Part shown: positions 49,016 through 58,937 of the stretch, in pieces
Numbering within the stretch: the stretch's first letter is position 1
How the letters are laid out: each line of letters starts with the position of its first letter
Source: CAWIUB01 sp963839995
GTDB lineage: Bacteria > Actinomycetota > Actinomycetes > Mycobacteriales > Jatrophihabitantaceae
DNA length: 64,000 nt
Direction of reading: 5' to 3'
Assembly: GCA_963839995.1 (NCBI GenBank)
Contig: CAWIXH010000020.1
Span: 1 to 64,000 of the forward strand
Translations under genes and position numbers: made by a program
The notes under the pieces: generated by a model
Database searches by the model: none
Seen by the model: only the letters and a program-made list of their open reading frames with translations
What the model was told of the DNA's origin: nothing

Positions 49016-52000
49016 TTACGGCACGATCGTGACGCCCTGGATCACCACCGGGCTGTGGACCGTGTAGTCCAGTTCGTCGGACTGCGCCACCCCGGACGGG
49101 GTCAGCACGTCGAGCGCCTTGGGCACCGTGCTGGGATCCACCGTGCAGTGTGGGTCGGTACTCGCGGTCGCGCAAACGCCGAAGGAGTACGCTCCAGGTG
49201 TCGCCGTGGAACCCGCGCGCCTGATCCGAGCTGAACCCGTCCTGCCCGGTCAGCACCACGGTGAACGACCATCCGGGCGCCGGGGTGCCACCCAGCGCGG
49301 ACTTGTCGACCGAGAACGTGATGTAGCGCGAGATCTGGTTCGCGCTGATCGTGATCGTGCCGACAGCGCCGGTGTTGGACGCGTCGACGAACCGCTGCCC
49401 AAAGCCTTGCACCTCGAGCAGCCGGCTCCACGCGTCGAGCCGCGGCGATCTGGTAGTTGCGCTGCGGGAAGGACGCTGCCGTCGACGTGGTTCCAGCCGG
49501 CCCGTGGACGTACACGTCGACCATCTGCGCGCCGAGCGGGCTGCCGAAGGTCGGGGAGAGGTCACGGGTCTGCACCCGGAAGGTCACCGTGCTGCCGGTG
49601 TCGTAGACCTGGAAGTCGGTCATGTCGTACGCGCCGGCGTGAAAGTCGGAGGCGGTCGGGTAGGCGTAATTGCCGGGCCCGTTGTCGTCGTCCAGTCGGG
49701 TCGGTGGCGTCGAGCAGGAGTGCTGCCCTGGACGACGTCGTTCACGACGGTGCGCACGGCTTGGGCGGTGCCGCCGTTCGGCGCGGTGCTGGTGATGACC
49801 AACACGTTGTTGCCAATCAGCGGCGCGATGTCGAACGAGAACGAGCCGTCCTTGGCCGCGGCTCCGGTGGCGTGGGCCGAGGTGGTCTCGGCGATGTCAG
49901 CAACGTCGATTGTGGCCCCTGGCACAGCGGTCCCGGCGACGTGAATCGGGGTAGTGGCCACGGTCTGGTCAGGTGGTGAGGTGACGGTGAGCGTCGTCGA
50001 CTTCTGGGTGTGCGTGAGGTAGCGATCGACGGTGTCTGCGGGCTGTTCCAGGACCCGCCCTGCGGTCAGATCGGCGGTCAGCCGGACCTGCGAGCCGGCG
50101 CCCCACGTCAGTGGCGCGGCGGAGCCGTCGGGCTTGCCGTTGACGAAGCCGATCGAGGCCGTCGTCGGGTCGGTGCCGAACGGCGACGCCGGGACGTTAG
50201 CCGCGTCCCACACCTGCTCGGGCACCAGGCCGACGCCGGACGACATCGCGTCGATCGCCGCGAGCAACTGTCCCGCCGAGGTGGCCTGCCCGCTAGCCAG
50301 ATCCTGCTCGCCGCGCTCGGCGGACAGCACCGGCCACGGATGCCCGGTGCCGTTGTTCGTCGGTGCCCATGGCCGGCCCGTGACGTCGCAGCCGTCAACG
50401 GGACGGGACCGTAGCAGTCGCCGTAGCCGTCGCCGTTGTAGCGCAGCCAGCCCGTGCCGTTCAACGTCTGCTTCTCGATCGTCTTGTCGACGATGTCGAG
50501 CGAGCGAAGGACGTCCGGGTCGTTGGCCGGCAGCTCGCCGAGCCGAACGAGCTCGAGGAAACCGGCGTCGATGACGGACGCGCTGATCCAAGCGTCGGGC
50601 CGCCGTTGCCGACGCTGTAGGTGATCGCCGCATTGGGGTCACCGGTCTTGGAAAGCCTGATGAAATAAGGCTGACTCGACAGCGGACCGTTCGTCGTGAC
50701 GGCCCAGCCCTTGATCGAGCGCTGGTACTGGTCCGCTGTGGCGAACCAGATCCGCGCGTCGACGGCGGCACCGCGCTGCTGCGCGATCGTGGCCGCGGCA
50801 ACCAGCCCGGCGATCTCGGCGGCGATCGTCGACGGTGAATAGCCGCTCTGCTCCTCCCATCGCTCTGGGCCGAAGGAGGGCCCGTGCGCGATCAGGTAAT
50901 TGGCGGCGGCCTGGACGTGCGGCCACAGCGTCGCGTCGCCGGCGAGACCGGACTGCAGCACCATCAGGATGGGGTAGGCGACCTCGTCCAGCTGGGTGTT
51001 GAACGAGTCGGGCGCGGTCTTGCCGTTCACCAGCGAGTTGCGCGGCAGGGAGCCGTCCGGCAGCTGCTGACGTTCGAGCAGGAAGCGCGTGGCCGCGCGG
51101 GCGGTGGCCAGGTCGCCGTCGGTGAGCAGCGCCGTCCACGCCTCGTAGAGGTCTCGGGAAAATACCTCGCGATAGGAGCCGAAGTAGGTGTTGTTCGGGT
51201 CGCCGGCCGAGACCGCCTGTCCCCACGGCGAGGCGAGTGAGGCGACGATTGCGCCGGAGAATGTCTTGTCCTCGCTGGCCTTCACGACGTTCGCGGACAG
51301 GTAGTACTCGCGGATCGCGGCGGCCTGCTGCGCCTTGGAGAGGCCGGGCAGGTGAGTCGACGGGCGGCGCAGGCGGACGTCGTACTTCAGCCAGCCGAGC
51401 TCGTAGCCCGCGACGAGCTTGGGCAGCGCGGTGGCGATAGTGGCGCCCGCGGTCGACACGGCGGATGCCTGCGTCGTGCCGAAGCCGAGCGCGAGCGTGA
51501 ACGCGCCGTGGCGGTCGGGCGAGATCGCGGCGGTCTGCTCCACGTTGCCGTTCGTCGCGGTGTCGGTGGGCGTCAGGGTGTGCGCCGAGTCGAGCTGGGT
51601 CAGGCCGTCGCTGGGCGTCCCGACGAAGCCGCTGCTGACCGAGGTGAACGGCCGGTCGGCGCGCAGCGCGAGGTAGCTCGGCACGGCGTAGTCACGGTTG
51701 GCGGCGTTGGTCTGCGTCACCGTGTCGAAGCTGACCGGGACGGCCGAGCCGGTCGACCTGTCGATCACCGCGGTGTCGGCGCCGCCGTTGCCCGTGCCGC
51801 CGCCGCCGTTGCCGCCGACCGTGGCGTCCAGCCGGACGTAGAGGTGGTAGCGGGCTGCCGCGGCCGTCAGCGGGGTGTAACGGCTGCGGGCGACGACGCT
51901 GCTGCGGGCCGGGTCGGTCAGGTAGGTGGTGGTAAGGCGGTAGTTGCCGGACTTGGCGGTCGAGGTGACCGTGCAGATCACGCCGGTCGGGTCGGCGGAC

Positions 52001-52329
52001 ACTGTATAGGTAGTGTCACGGGTTTGCAGGTCGGTGAACGACTTTCCGTCGGTAACCAGGTATTGCATCGTCTCGACGTTCGTCGTGTCGATGGTGGGCG
52101 CATAGACGTCGGATAGCACGCCGCCGGCGACCGTATACCAGATCTTGGACGTCGTATTCCGGGCCGTGCCCAGGCAGTCCTTGCGGGCCAGGTCGAAGTG
52201 GCTCAGCGCCCCCGGGCCGCCGGTGGCCGCCGTGGGCGCGGCTGCGGCGGGCGCGACAGCAGCTAGGCCGCTCGCCAGGAGCGCGCCGACGGTGAGGACG
52301 ATCAACCGAGTCTGGGCGCGCATGGGCAC
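49016..52329 (-). pseudogene. Secreted glucodextranase-like GH15 enzyme, broken by about six frameshifts
   Basis: Read across frames, this encodes a protein of about 1100 residues with a signal peptide (RLIVLTVGALLASGLAAVAPAAAA), a glucodextranase N domain, a GH15 catalytic domain (QLDEVAYPILMVLQ; GTGHPWPVLSAERGEQDLA), a domain-B-like module (TSPPDQTVATTPIHVAGTAV) and a glucodextranase C-terminal module (DFHAGAYDMTDFQVYDTGSTVTFRV). Frame changes fall near 50588, 50402, 49721, 49693, 49450 and 49190. The last piece ends at TAA 49016-49018 with SPVVIQGVTIVP. No clear in-frame stops other than those caused by shifts were noticed. The intact enzyme would release glucose or isomaltose units from alpha-glucans outside the cell. 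Confidence 0.82.
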
Positions 52330-52438
52330 TCCTTCGGGCCTGATGAAAGCGCTATGTGCCGCCGGTCACAGGCAACCGGAACCAGCAGGGTGCGTCAAGA
52401 GGAGATTTGTCGCCACCTCATACGAACCTGGGCAGCGC

Positions 52439-53164
52439 TCAGGCCTGGGCCGGTGCGGCGTCCTCGAGCAGGTTGCGCGTGCGGTTGGCGTCAACCGGAA
52501 TGCCGGGGCCCATCGTCGTCGCGAAGGTGACCCGCTTCAGGTACCTGCCCTTGGCCGCGGACGGCTTGGAGCGCAGTACCTCGTCGAGCGCCGCGGCGTA
52601 GTTTTCCACCAGCTGCTGAGGGGTGAACGAGGCCTTGCCGATGATCAGGTGCAAGTTGGCCTGCTTGTCGATGCGGAAGCTGATCTTGCCGCCCTTGATG
52701 TCGGTGACCGCCTTGGCGACGTCCGGGGTAACCGTGCCGGTCTTCGGATTGGGCATCAAGCCGCGCGGGCCGAGCACGCGGGCGATCCGGCCGACCTTGG
52801 CCATCTGGTCGGGCGTGGCAACCGCTGCGTCGAAGTCCAGGAATCCGTTGGTGATCTCTTGGATCAGTTCGTCGCTGCCGACCTTGTCGGCACCGGCGGC
52901 GCGAGCCTCTTCAGCCTTGTCGCCGGTGGCAAAGACGATCACCCGGACGGTTTTGCCGGTGCCGTGCGGCAGGCTGACCGTCCCACGGACCATCTGGTCC
53001 GCCTTGCGCGGGTCCACCCCTAGGCGCAAGGCCACCTCGACGGTGCCATCGAACTTTGTGGGTGAGGATTGCTTGGCCAGGTTGGCCGCTTCGAACGGGG
53101 TGTAGATCTTGCCCGGCTCGACGAGTTCGGCCGCCTGGTGGTAGGCCTTGCTGTGCTTGGTCAC
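52439..53164 (-). CDS. rplA: 50S ribosomal protein L1
   Basis: uL1 forms the mobile L1 stalk that handles E-site tRNA and represses its operon in E. coli. It is 241 residues, starting MTKHSKAYHQAAELVEPGKIYTPFEAANL, with the signature KVGRIARVLGPRGLMPNPKTGTV. It lies 123 bp after rplK; the spacer holds a 49-bp palindrome. Confidence 0.97.
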   Translation of the reverse strand: MTKHSKAYHQAAELVEPGKIYTPFEAANLAKQSSPTKFDGTVEVALRLGVDPRKADQMVRGTVSLPHGTGKTVRVIVFATGDKAEEARAAGADKVGSDELIQEITNGFLDFDAAVATPDQMAKVGRIARVLGPRGLMPNPKTGTVTPDVAKAVTDIKGGKISFRIDKQANLHLIIGKASFTPQQLVENYAAALDEVLRSKPSAAKGRYLKRVTFATTMGPGIPVDANRTRNLLEDAAPAQA

Positions 53165-53230
53165 GTGTGCTCCTCGGTGCTCGTGGTGCTGACGGACGCC
53201 GACCCTCGGCGCCCTCCCACGGTTTCTCGC

Positions 53231-53279
53231 CGATTGTGCAACTTTCGCCCCCGTAGGGCGGCCAAAAGGTGCACGATCG
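53231..53279. repeat. 49-bp palindromic element, copy A (rplK-rplA spacer)
   Basis: It runs cgattgtgcaacttt ... aaaaggtgcacgatcg on plus, with the central ccgtagggcggcc. It aligns without gaps to 62163-62211. The inverted ends CGAT-GTGCA / TGCAC-GATCG can pair. Confidence 0.8.
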
Positions 53280-53287
53280 GGTGGCGC

Positions 53288-53719
53288 TCAGCCCTCGACC
53301 GTGATTCCCATCGACCTGGCCGTACCCGCGATGATCTTCGCGGCCTGGTCGAGATCGTTGGCGTTGAGGTCTTCCATCTTGGTCTGCGCGATCTCACGGA
53401 CCTGGTCCATGGTGACCTTGGCAACCTTGGTCATGTGCGGCTCGCCGCTTCCCTTTTCGACGCCCGCCGCTTTGAGCAGCAGTCGGGAGGCTGGCGGAGT
53501 CTTGGTGACGAACGTGAACGAGCGATCCTCGTATACCGAGATCTCGACGGGGACGACCTGCCCGCGCTGCGACTCGGTCGCGGCGTTGTACGCCTTGCAG
53601 AACTCCATGATGTTGACGCCGTGCTGGCCCAGCGCCGGGCCGACGGGTGGAGCCGGGTTCGCCGCACCCGCCTGGATCTGCAGCTTGATGATCGCGGCGA
53701 GTTTCTTCTTGGGAGGCAT
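53288..53719 (-). CDS. rplK: 50S ribosomal protein L11
   Basis: uL11 binds the GTPase-associated centre and the thiostrepton site. It is 143 residues, starting [45 protein letters not shown] with the proline-rich N-domain signature. The C-terminal rRNA-binding domain [25 protein letters not shown] is intact. It lies 26 bp after nusG. Confidence 0.97.
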
Positions 53720-53745
53720 GCCTTCTTCTCTTCTGTTCGGGTGGG

Positions 53746-54693
53746 CTAGAGCTTGGAAACCTGGCTGAACGACAGCTCGACGGGCGTCTCACGGCCGAAG
53801 ATCGAGACCAGCACCTTAAGCTTCTGGTGCACGGGGTCGATCTCGTTGATCGTCGCGGGCAGCGTGGCGAACGGACCGTCCATCACGGTGACCGACTCAC
53901 CGATCGTGTAATCGACGACCTCGACCTTGGGCTTGTCAGTGGCCGTGGCCGGTCCGCCGCGGCCGACTCGGTCGGCCTTTTGCGCCGCCGGGGCGAGGAT
54001 TTTGACGACCTCGTTGATCGACAGCGGCGACGGACGAGCCGTGGCGCCGACGAACCCGGTGACCCCGGGCGTGTTGCGCACCGCGCCCCAGGACTCGTCG
54101 TTCAGATCCATCCGCACCAAGATGTAGCCGGGGAAGACCTTGCGCTGCACCTGCTGGCGCTTGCCGTTCTTGATCTCGACGACCTCTTCGGTCGGCACTT
54201 CGACCTGGAAGATGTAGTCCTCCATGTCTAGAGACTGGATGCGGCTCTCCAGGTTGGTCTTCACCTTGTTCTCGTAGCCGGCATACGAATGCACCACGTA
54301 CCAGTCGCCGACTGCGGTACGCAGCTCGCCACGCAACGCCTCCACCGGATCCTCATCCTCGTCCACGGCGGCTTCAGCGTCGGCGGCTTCGGCTTCCGCC
54401 TCGGCGGCTTCAGCGGGCGGCTGGGCGTCCTCGGCGAGTTCGGAGTCGACAGAGGCAGTGCCCTGCTCGAGTGCCTCGACCTGCGAGTCGTCGTCGGCCA
54501 CGGCCGCGATGTCCGCCTCATCTGCGCCGAGCAGCCGCGCTGCCTCAGTGATGTCGGTGATCTCGTTGTCACTCGACTCGCTCGGGCTCCGCTCGCTCGG
54601 GGGCGACTCGCCCGTCGCGAAGGGATCCCGCAGGTCGCTCGGGTCCGCCGGCGGGGCGCTGTCGTATTCGGACACAATCTCTCTTTCCGTCAT
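53746..54693 (-). CDS. nusG: Transcription factor NusG with long acidic N-terminus
   Basis: NusG binds RNA polymerase through its NGN domain and S10 or Rho through its KOW domain. It is 315 residues. The NGN domain begins near residue 128 (GDWYVVHSYAGYENKVKTNLESRI) and the KOW domain is at the C-terminus (YTIGESVTVMDGPFATLPATINEIDPVHQKLKVLVSIFGRETPVEL). The first 125 residues are acidic and Ala-rich (AEAAEAEAEAADAEAAVDEDED). Actinobacterial NusG often has an acidic extension, but this one is long. Confidence 0.95.
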   Translation of the reverse strand: MTEREIVSEYDSAPPADPSDLRDPFATGESPPSERSPSESSDNEITDITEAARLLGADEADIAAVADDDSQVEALEQGTASVDSELAEDAQPPAEAAEAEAEAADAEAAVDEDEDPVEALRGELRTAVGDWYVVHSYAGYENKVKTNLESRIQSLDMEDYIFQVEVPTEEVVEIKNGKRQQVQRKVFPGYILVRMDLNDESWGAVRNTPGVTGFVGATARPSPLSINEVVKILAPAAQKADRVGRGGPATATDKPKVEVVDYTIGESVTVMDGPFATLPATINEIDPVHQKLKVLVSIFGRETPVELSFSQVSKL

Positions 54694-54716
54694 TGCTCTG
54701 TGGGAATGGTGTCGCG

Positions 54717-54959
54717 TCAGCCAAAGACCCGGAGAACCAGCTTCGCGAACCCGACGTCCAGACCGGCGACCATGGCCACCATGACCACCACGAAGATGAT
54801 CACGACGATGGTGTAGGTCACCAGCTCCCTGCGCGAGGGCCAGAGCACCTTGCGCATCTCCGAGATGACCTCGCGGATGAAGCGCCCGATGCGTCCCCCG
54901 GGGCCGGCACCGACCGAACGGGGCGACGCAGCCTCGGTACGAGTCTGTGTCACGCGCAT
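54717..54959 (-). CDS. secE: Preprotein translocase subunit SecE
   Basis: SecE clamps SecY in the translocon. It is 80 residues from the ATG at 54959 (MRVTQTRTEAAS). It has an amphipathic helix (RFIREVISEMRKVLWPSRRELVTYT) and a single transmembrane segment (TIVVIIFVVVMVAMVAGLDVGF). The frame upstream runs into tRNA-Trp and is not coding. It lies between tRNA-Trp and nusG as in Mycobacterium. Confidence 0.95.
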   Translation of the reverse strand: MRVTQTRTEAASPRSVGAGPGGRIGRFIREVISEMRKVLWPSRRELVTYTIVVIIFVVVMVAMVAGLDVGFAKLVLRVFG

Positions 54960-54992
54960 CTCCTCTGCTGTGCTTGCTTTACGTCGTTTCCG

Positions 54993-55065
54993 CAGGGGCG
55001 ACAGGACTCGAACCTGCAACCGCCGGTTTTGGAGACCGGTGCTCTACCAATTGAGCCACGCCCCT
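54993..55065 (-). tRNA. trnW: tRNA-Trp (CCA)
   Basis: A 73-nt cloverleaf on minus: acceptor AGGGGCG/CGCCCCT with discriminator G, anticodon loop CTCCAAA (anticodon CCA) on a CCGGT/ACCGG stem, and T-arm GCAGG-TTCGAAC-CTGT. CCA is not encoded. It is directly upstream of secE, a conserved actinobacterial arrangement. Confidence 0.97.
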
Positions 55066-55138
55066 AGGCGAACCAAGGACCGTGGCGACCTGCGCTCAGC
55101 GCATGCTGACGCAGGGCCGCAAGGACCCCAGGGTTGCC

Positions 55139-55168
55139 AGTGTACGGGGACACCGCAGAGCACTCCAA
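55139..55168 (-). promoter_or_regulatory. Predicted sigma70-type promoter of tRNA-Trp-secE-nusG
   Basis: On the minus strand TTGGAG (55163-55168) is followed after 18 bp by TACACT (55139-55144). The start point would be near 55132, 67 bp before the tRNA. A CCTGCG ... CGCAGG imperfect hairpin (55089-55116) lies between. Confidence 0.6.
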
Positions 55169-55230
55169 GTTCTCGCGCCGCAGATCGTGAGGCGGCGATC
55201 CGGCTTCCCCCGTCTGGGACGATGACGGGC

Positions 55231-56421
55231 ATGGGAGCACGCATCAGCGACCGCATCGGCGCTATTGCCGAATCCGCCACCCTGGCGGTCGACGCCAAGG
55301 CCAAGGCGCTCAAGGCGGCGGGCCGTCCGGTAATCGGGTTCGGAGCCGGTGAGCCGGACTTCCCCACGCCCGACTACATTGTCGAAGCCGCGGTCGCGGC
55401 GGCGCGCAACCCCAAGTACCACCATTACACGCCGGTCCCCGGCCTGCCTGAGCTCCGCGAGGCCGTCGCCGCCAAGACCGTGCGCGACTCTCGGTACGAG
55501 GTCGCGGCGAACCAGGTCCTGATCACCAACGGCGGCAAGCACGCGGTGTACAACGCCTTCGCCACGCTGCTCGACCCGGGCGACGAGGTACTGGTGATCG
55601 CCCCGTACTGGACGACATACCCCGAGGCGATCAAACTCGCGGGCGGCATTCCGGTCGAGGTCATGACGGACGAGACGTCGGGGTACTTGGCCGCCATCGA
55701 ACAGCTGGAGGCTGCGCGCACCGCGCGGACCAAGGTGCTGCTGTTCGTATCGCCTTCGAATCCGACGGGCGCCGTCTACCCGCCCGAGCAGGTGGCGGAG
55801 GTCGGCCGTTGGGCGGCCGAGCACGACCTCTGGGTCGTGACCGACGAGATCTACGAACACTTTGTGTACGGCGATGCCGTCCAGACCTCGATCGCCCACA
55901 CCGCAGGTGAGAAGGTCCTGATCGTCAACGGGGTCGCCAAGACCTACGCCATGACGGGGTGGCGGGTCGGCTGGCTGATCGGCCCGCCCGACGTCGTCAC
56001 GGCCGCGGCGAACCTGCAGTCACACGCAACGTCCAACGTCTCGAACGTGGCCCAGGTCGCCGCGCTCGCGGCCGTGAGCGGTGACCTGTCGGCCGCGGCG
56101 GCGATGCGCGAGGCGTTCGATCGGCGCCGGCGCACGATCGTGTCCTTGCTGGGCGAGATCCCGGGCGTCGTCTGCCCCGAGCCGCACGGCGCGTTCTATG
56201 CCTACCCGTCGGTCAAGGGGCTGCTCGGCAAGCCGCTGCGCGGTCGGGTGTCCGCGAGCTCGGCGCAGCTGGCCGCCACCATCCTGGACGAGGCCGAGGT
56301 CGCGATCGTCCCGGGTGAAGCGTTCGGCACGCCAGGCTTCGCGCGGCTGTCGTACGCCCTGGGCGACAACGACCTGGCCGAGGGCATCGGCCGGATCGCA
56401 AAGCTCGTGGCTGACTCCTGA
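55231..56421 (+). CDS. Aspartate-type class I/II PLP aminotransferase
   Basis: This is a 396-residue aminotransferase of fold type I, subgroup I-beta (bacterial aspartate aminotransferase or similar). It shows VIGFGAGEPDFPTPDYIVEAA, YTPVPGLPELREAV, SPSNPTGAVYPPEQ, VVTDEIYEHFVYGD (cofactor Asp/Tyr), VNGVAKTYAMTGWRVGW (PLP lysine) and ARLSYALGD (substrate Arg). An ATG nine bases upstream (55222) is an alternative start. It lies divergent from tRNA-Trp. Aspartate is the likely donor but prephenate or N-acetyl-type substrates are not excluded. Confidence 0.88.
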   Translation: MGARISDRIGAIAESATLAVDAKAKALKAAGRPVIGFGAGEPDFPTPDYIVEAAVAAARNPKYHHYTPVPGLPELREAVAAKTVRDSRYEVAANQVLITNGGKHAVYNAFATLLDPGDEVLVIAPYWTTYPEAIKLAGGIPVEVMTDETSGYLAAIEQLEAARTARTKVLLFVSPSNPTGAVYPPEQVAEVGRWAAEHDLWVVTDEIYEHFVYGDAVQTSIAHTAGEKVLIVNGVAKTYAMTGWRVGWLIGPPDVVTAAANLQSHATSNVSNVAQVAALAAVSGDLSAAAAMREAFDRRRRTIVSLLGEIPGVVCPEPHGAFYAYPSVKGLLGKPLRGRVSASSAQLAATILDEAEVAIVPGEAFGTPGFARLSYALGDNDLAEGIGRIAKLVADS

Positions 56422-56427
56422 TCCGGA

Positions 56428-57816
56428 TCAGGGCAGCGCCTGGGCCTGGCGCAACACCGCGACGGCGGCGGGCACCCCGCGCAGAGCCAAGGCGAGATCC
56501 ACCGGATCGGCAATCCGCCACGCGTTTGCCGTGACGTAGCACCGGATCGCCACGTCGAACGCGGTTGCCCCGGCAGCGGCACGCGCGGCATGTAGCGCGG
56601 CCGCGCCCTTGTCGTAGGTGACGCGGTAGTAGTCCGGTGCGTCGGTGCCGTAAGCCGCGGTGGGAGTGTCGACCCGGCCCGGCTCACCCAGAGCCGCGGC
56701 CGGCGGGGCGTCGTTGTCGACGAGCTGCTCGGCGTAGCTGGCGAAGCCCTCGTCCAGCCAGGCGTGCAATGCCTGCGAGTCCCCGACCATCGCATAGAAC
56801 CACTGGTGCGCGGTTTCGTGCACGGCAACCCGGCGGGTGCCCGAGAGCATCAGGATCGAGCTCGGGTACTCGATCCCGCCACCCTGCGCGGGCAGCCGGG
56901 CCACCGACAGCGACGGGAAGGGGAACGGCCCGAACCGCCTGGCCAGCCGGACGATTGCCAGCTCGAACACCGGCAGTAGCGCGTCGCGCGTCGCAGCGTC
57001 GTAGGCGCCGACGCGCAACCGCACGCCGGCAACCGTCGCGTCGGTCACCTGGAACGGTCCCACCGCCACACTGACATCCCGTGCCGCCGCGAGCATCGCA
57101 TGCCATGTCTTGCGAGCGCCGTCGGTCGGGACGCCGCTGGGCGGGTCGCCCGACATGATCACCGTGTCGGCCGCGGGCGCGGTCACGGTCAGGTCGGCCT
57201 GCATCGCCTCGCTGGTGGCGCTCTCCGCCGCGAAGCGCAGCATCGGCTCGGTGTGCCACCCGAAGCCGCGCTCCCAGGCGAGCAGCGGCTGGGCGGACGC
57301 GAACCACGCGTAGCCGCCGGTGCGGCCGAACCGGTCGAACGACTCCGGGCCGAGCGTCACCGTGAACGCCAGGTCAGCCGTGACGGTCGTGCCAGCCGGC
57401 AGGGCACGGCCAAAGGGGATGTGCAGCAGGCCGCCTTGCGTTGACGGATCGGCGGCCGCGCTGGTGTAGGTGGCGGCGGAGGCGCCGTGATCGGCCCGGG
57501 CCGAGGTGACCACGATCTTGTTGCCCTCGGCGACGGTGGGGCGGGTGTTGGCGGTCAGCCGGAAGACCAGCTCGGTGATCGGCAAATCGGGTGTGAACGT
57601 GATGTGCTCGGTCCCGCTGACCGTTGTGTGGCCAGCCGACACGGCGAACCTCAGAGCCACCCGTGGGCGGGCCGGATCGGGAGCCGCATAGGTCGACGGG
57701 CAGCTCGGGGAAAGGGTCGCGTTCGGCCGACCTCGGCCGGCGAGCTGGATCGTGCAGGATGCCAGGAGCAGTGCGACAGCGATCGCCGCGCCGATCCGGC
57801 CCGCCCGTCCAGCCAT
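56428..57816 (-). CDS. M1-family-like zinc metallopeptidase lipoprotein
   Basis: This is a 462-residue predicted lipoprotein: a signal peptide with lipobox LLASC (Cys 21). The zinc-binding motif is HETAH at 333-337 with the second Glu at 356 (LDEGFASYAEQ), as in gluzincin M1 aminopeptidases. GGGIEYPSS at 312-320 stands where M1 enzymes have GxMEN. It is shorter than full aminopeptidases (about 850 residues) and lacks their C-terminal helical domain. The substrate is unknown. It ends six bases from the convergent aminotransferase gene. Confidence 0.82.
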   Translation of the reverse strand: MAGRAGRIGAAIAVALLLASCTIQLAGRGRPNATLSPSCPSTYAAPDPARPRVALRFAVSAGHTTVSGTEHITFTPDLPITELVFRLTANTRPTVAEGNKIVVTSARADHGASAATYTSAAADPSTQGGLLHIPFGRALPAGTTVTADLAFTVTLGPESFDRFGRTGGYAWFASAQPLLAWERGFGWHTEPMLRFAAESATSEAMQADLTVTAPAADTVIMSGDPPSGVPTDGARKTWHAMLAAARDVSVAVGPFQVTDATVAGVRLRVGAYDAATRDALLPVFELAIVRLARRFGPFPFPSLSVARLPAQGGGIEYPSSILMLSGTRRVAVHETAHQWFYAMVGDSQALHAWLDEGFASYAEQLVDNDAPPAAALGEPGRVDTPTAAYGTDAPDYYRVTYDKGAAALHAARAAAGATAFDVAIRCYVTANAWRIADPVDLALALRGVPAAVAVLRQAQALP

Positions 57817-57846
57817 GCCCGGCCAACCGCCCCCGCCGGCTGACCG

Positions 57847-58245
57847 CTATCTCACCCGCACAACCGCGCGAGCCTTCGCGAGCACGCTGTGCCCGTCGAC
57901 GGTGGCGGTCAGGGTGACCGTGGCGAGGTTCTGCTCGACCGAGGCGACGACACCGGACACCTCGAGCACCGACTCACCCGGATCCGGGACCACGACCGGA
58001 CGGGCGAAACGCACGCCGTACTCGACCAGGGCGCCTGGATCGCCCAGCCAGCTGGTAACCGCACGAGCCACCAGCCCCATGGTGAACATGCCATGCGCGA
58101 TCACGTCGGGAAGTCCCACGGATCTGGCGACGCGCGGGTTCCAGTGGATCGGGTTGAAGTCCCCGGAGGCGCCCGCGTACCGCACGAGATCGGCTCGCCG
58201 GACCGGGTAGCGCTGGGTCGGCAGCCCTGCGCCCGCCTCGATCAT
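57847..58245 (-). CDS. hadB: MaoC-like hot-dog dehydratase, HadB type
   Basis: HadB is the catalytic hot-dog subunit of a 3-hydroxyacyl-thioester dehydratase. It is 132 residues from the ATG at 58245, which overlaps the hadA stop (ATGA). The hydratase motif GDFNPIHWNP has catalytic Asp 29 and His 34. In Mycobacterium the HadAB and HadBC dimers act in fatty-acid synthase II. No hadC follows here. Confidence 0.88.
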   Translation of the reverse strand: MIEAGAGLPTQRYPVRRADLVRYAGASGDFNPIHWNPRVARSVGLPDVIAHGMFTMGLVARAVTSWLGDPGALVEYGVRFARPVVVPDPGESVLEVSGVVASVEQNLATVTLTATVDGHSVLAKARAVVRVR

Positions 58246-58691
58246 GCGGCCGTTCCCCGGGACACCAGGACGGAATACGCAGTGCACACGAGCTCCCCGT
58301 CCTCGGTCGAGATGTCGCTCCTGGTACTGATCATGTCGTTGCCCGCGGCCGAGCGGATGTTCTCGACGGTCACCACAACGCGCACTCTGTCGCCGGCGTG
58401 CAGCGGGCGGGAATGCACGAACCGCTGCTCCCCGTGAACGACCCGCGAGTAGTCCAGGCCCAGCTCCGGATCGGCAATAACCTGCTGGCCGGCCGGCAGA
58501 GCGACCACAATCGCGAACGTCGGGGGGGCGATGACCTCGGGGTAGCCGAGCGCGGCGGCCGCGGCAGGGTCGTGATAAGCCGGATCGGAGTCACCCAGGG
58601 AGTCGGCGAATTCGCGGATCTTCTCTCGGCCGACCTCGTAGGGGGGCGTCGCGGGGTAGACCCGCCCGACGAACGACTGATCCAGCGGCAT
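58242..58691 (-). CDS. hadA: MaoC-like dehydratase N-domain protein, HadA type
   Basis: HadA is the non-catalytic, substrate-binding partner of HadB. It is 149 residues with the FAS1-like dehydratase fold (GREKIREFADSLGDSDPAYHDPAAAAALGYPEVIAPPTFAIVV). It lies 47 bp after rpmG and is coupled to hadB. The rpmG-hadA-hadB order matches Mycobacterium. Confidence 0.88.
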   Translation of the reverse strand: MPLDQSFVGRVYPATPPYEVGREKIREFADSLGDSDPAYHDPAAAAALGYPEVIAPPTFAIVVALPAGQQVIADPELGLDYSRVVHGEQRFVHSRPLHAGDRVRVVVTVENIRSAAGNDMISTRSDISTEDGELVCTAYSVLVSRGTAA

Positions 58692-58738
58692 GGGTGGACG
58701 CTAGCGCGTCCACCCATGGCGCGCCGTCGAGCGCTGCG

Positions 58739-58903
58739 CTAGCGGGTCTCGCGGTGCTCGGTGTGCTTGCCGCAGTTCGGGCAAAACTTCTTCATCGTCA
58801 GACGGTCCGGATCGTTGCGCCGGTTCTTCTTGGTGATGTAGTTGCGGTGCTTGCACACCTGACACGCCATGGTGATCTTGGGTCGGATGTCGGTGGCTGC
58901 CAC
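58739..58903 (-). CDS. rpmG: 50S ribosomal protein L33, zinc-binding
   Basis: bL33 is near the E site of the 50S. The 54-residue frame starts at a GTG at 58903 (VAATDIRPKITMACQVCKHRNYITKKN) and ends RETR. CQVC and CPNC give a Cys4 zinc site. It begins 34 bp downstream of tRNA-Met and heads the rpmG-hadAB group. Confidence 0.93.
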   Translation of the reverse strand: MAATDIRPKITMACQVCKHRNYITKKNRRNDPDRLTMKKFCPNCGKHTEHRETR

Positions 58904-58937
58904 TGGTTGTGCCTTTCGATCGGGAGGTCAAAGCTTC

